From Stakelama saccharophila (GTDB lineage Bacteria; Pseudomonadota; Alphaproteobacteria; Sphingomonadales; Sphingomonadaceae), in assembly GCF_032229225.1 (NCBI RefSeq), contig NZ_CP135076.1, positions 973,001 through 1,037,000 on the forward strand: a stretch of 64,000 nt of DNA, read 5' to 3'. Positions within the stretch are counted from its first letter, which is position 1, and each line of letters starts with the position of its first letter. The notes under the pieces are model-generated. The model had not been told where the DNA came from, did no database searches, and saw nothing but the letters and a program-made list of their open reading frames with translations. Position numbers and translations under genes: made by a program. Below are positions 63,589 to 64,000 of this stretch, piece by piece.

Positions 63589-64000
63589 TTCACGTCTCCC
63601 GCGCCGGGCTGGCCGAGTTCAAAGTCGGAGACCGGTCGGCGCGCCGGGTCGTCCATATCGTAGAGCAGCGCACCGTCGATCCACACCTTTTCCGGGCGGC
63701 TGTAAACGCTGAACGGATCGCCGTTCCACAGCACCACGTCCGCCATCTTGCCGGGCTTCAGGCTACCGGTCCGGTCGGCGATGCCCAGCGCCTTGGCCGG
63801 ATTGTAGGTCAGCCACCTCCAGGCCGCGGCGTCCGAGATGTCGATGCCGGCGCGGCGGCCCGCGGCAAGCGTCTTGGCGACTTCCTGGTTCAGCCGCTGG
63901 ATTCCGTTCTCGTCGTCGGAATGGATCATGGCGCACGCGCCGTTCTTCTCGAGCAGCGGAAGGTTCGTCTGGATCGCGTCATATGCTTCCATCTTGAAGC
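63585..64000 (-). CDS. Amidohydrolase family protein, C-terminal part
   Basis: The C-terminal 138 residues of an amidohydrolase whose start lies beyond the window. Visible are CAMIHSDDENGIQRLNQEVA (metal-site Asp region), YNPAKALGIADRTGSLKPGK and ADVVLWNGDPFSVYSRPEKV, all standard for the end of the TIM barrel and the flanking beta-domain. Its stop overlaps the start of the next amidohydrolase by four bases, so the pair is co-translated and probably works together. Confidence 0.9.
   Translation of the reverse strand, partial: FKMEAYDAIQTNLPLLEKNGACAMIHSDDENGIQRLNQEVAKTLAAGRRAGIDISDAAAWRWLTYNPAKALGIADRTGSLKPGKMADVVLWNGDPFSVYSRPEKVWIDGALLYDMDDPARRPVSDFELGQPGAGDVK

Overview
The window is high-GC, densely packed bacterial chromosome that reads as an alphaproteobacterium of the Sphingomonadaceae (Sphingomonas-like). 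This rests on the gene content and order (hisB-hisH-hisA-hisF with hisE, an SspB-alpha/fumC neighbourhood, a recN next to bamD, paired periplasmic amidohydrolases, a GH92 mannosidase) and on abundant short palindromic intergenic elements. No 16S gene, tRNA, CRISPR array, insertion sequence or phage gene was seen, so the assignment is inference.

Layout. (a) 1-7063: end of a GH92 mannosidase, then a five-gene minus-strand valine/isobutyrate catabolic operon (mmsA, isobutyryl-CoA dehydrogenase, 3-hydroxyisobutyryl-CoA hydrolase, enoyl-CoA hydratase, mmsB), with a palindromic element at every internal junction. (b) 7285-14075: an ABC importer whose permease is fused to its binding protein, an SDR, a NatAB-type ABC exporter, queG and a small membrane protein. 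(c) 14208-32916: a Wzx/Wzy-type exopolysaccharide locus split over several divergent and convergent units: initiating phosphoglycosyl transferase, two GT4, two paralogous GT2, one GT25, Wzy polymerase, Wzx flippase, acyltransferase, pyruvyl transferase, left-handed-beta-helix acetyltransferase, Wza-like lipoprotein, outer-membrane beta-barrel, Wzc-like tyrosine autokinase and a beta-helix lipoprotein. Together they suggest a pyruvylated, O-acetylated heteropolysaccharide. (d) 33106-38676: flavoprotein, EI24 membrane protein with a small lipoprotein, adenosine kinase, APC permease, HIT protein. (e) 38780-42659: the his block (hisB-H-A-F ... E), interrupted between hisF and hisE by two tiny PEP-CTERM-type genes with a near-consensus sigma-54 promoter. 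(f) 42734-53205: sspB, fumC, gmk, a tightly overlapping five-gene operon (RluA synthase, 67-aa protein, HAD phosphatase, 72-aa membrane protein, ATP12 chaperone), a lipoprotein, manA, bamD and recN. (g) 53446-64000: a GNAT-nitrilase fusion, peptidases, a cell-wall hydrolase, tgt, a 53-aa zinc-ribbon protein and two amidohydrolases, the second cut by the window end.

The most notable points are the sigma-54-driven, almost cargo-free PEP-CTERM pair inside the his operon; palindromic elements that supply or touch the ribosome-binding sites of the next gene and, in hisA, have become a C-terminal extension of the enzyme; a probable frameshift or ATT start at the Wzx flippase; and an amidohydrolase that lacks the family's HxH metal motif. 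Start codons were chosen by Shine-Dalgarno spacing, operon overlaps and family N-termini, and often differ from the longest open frame.
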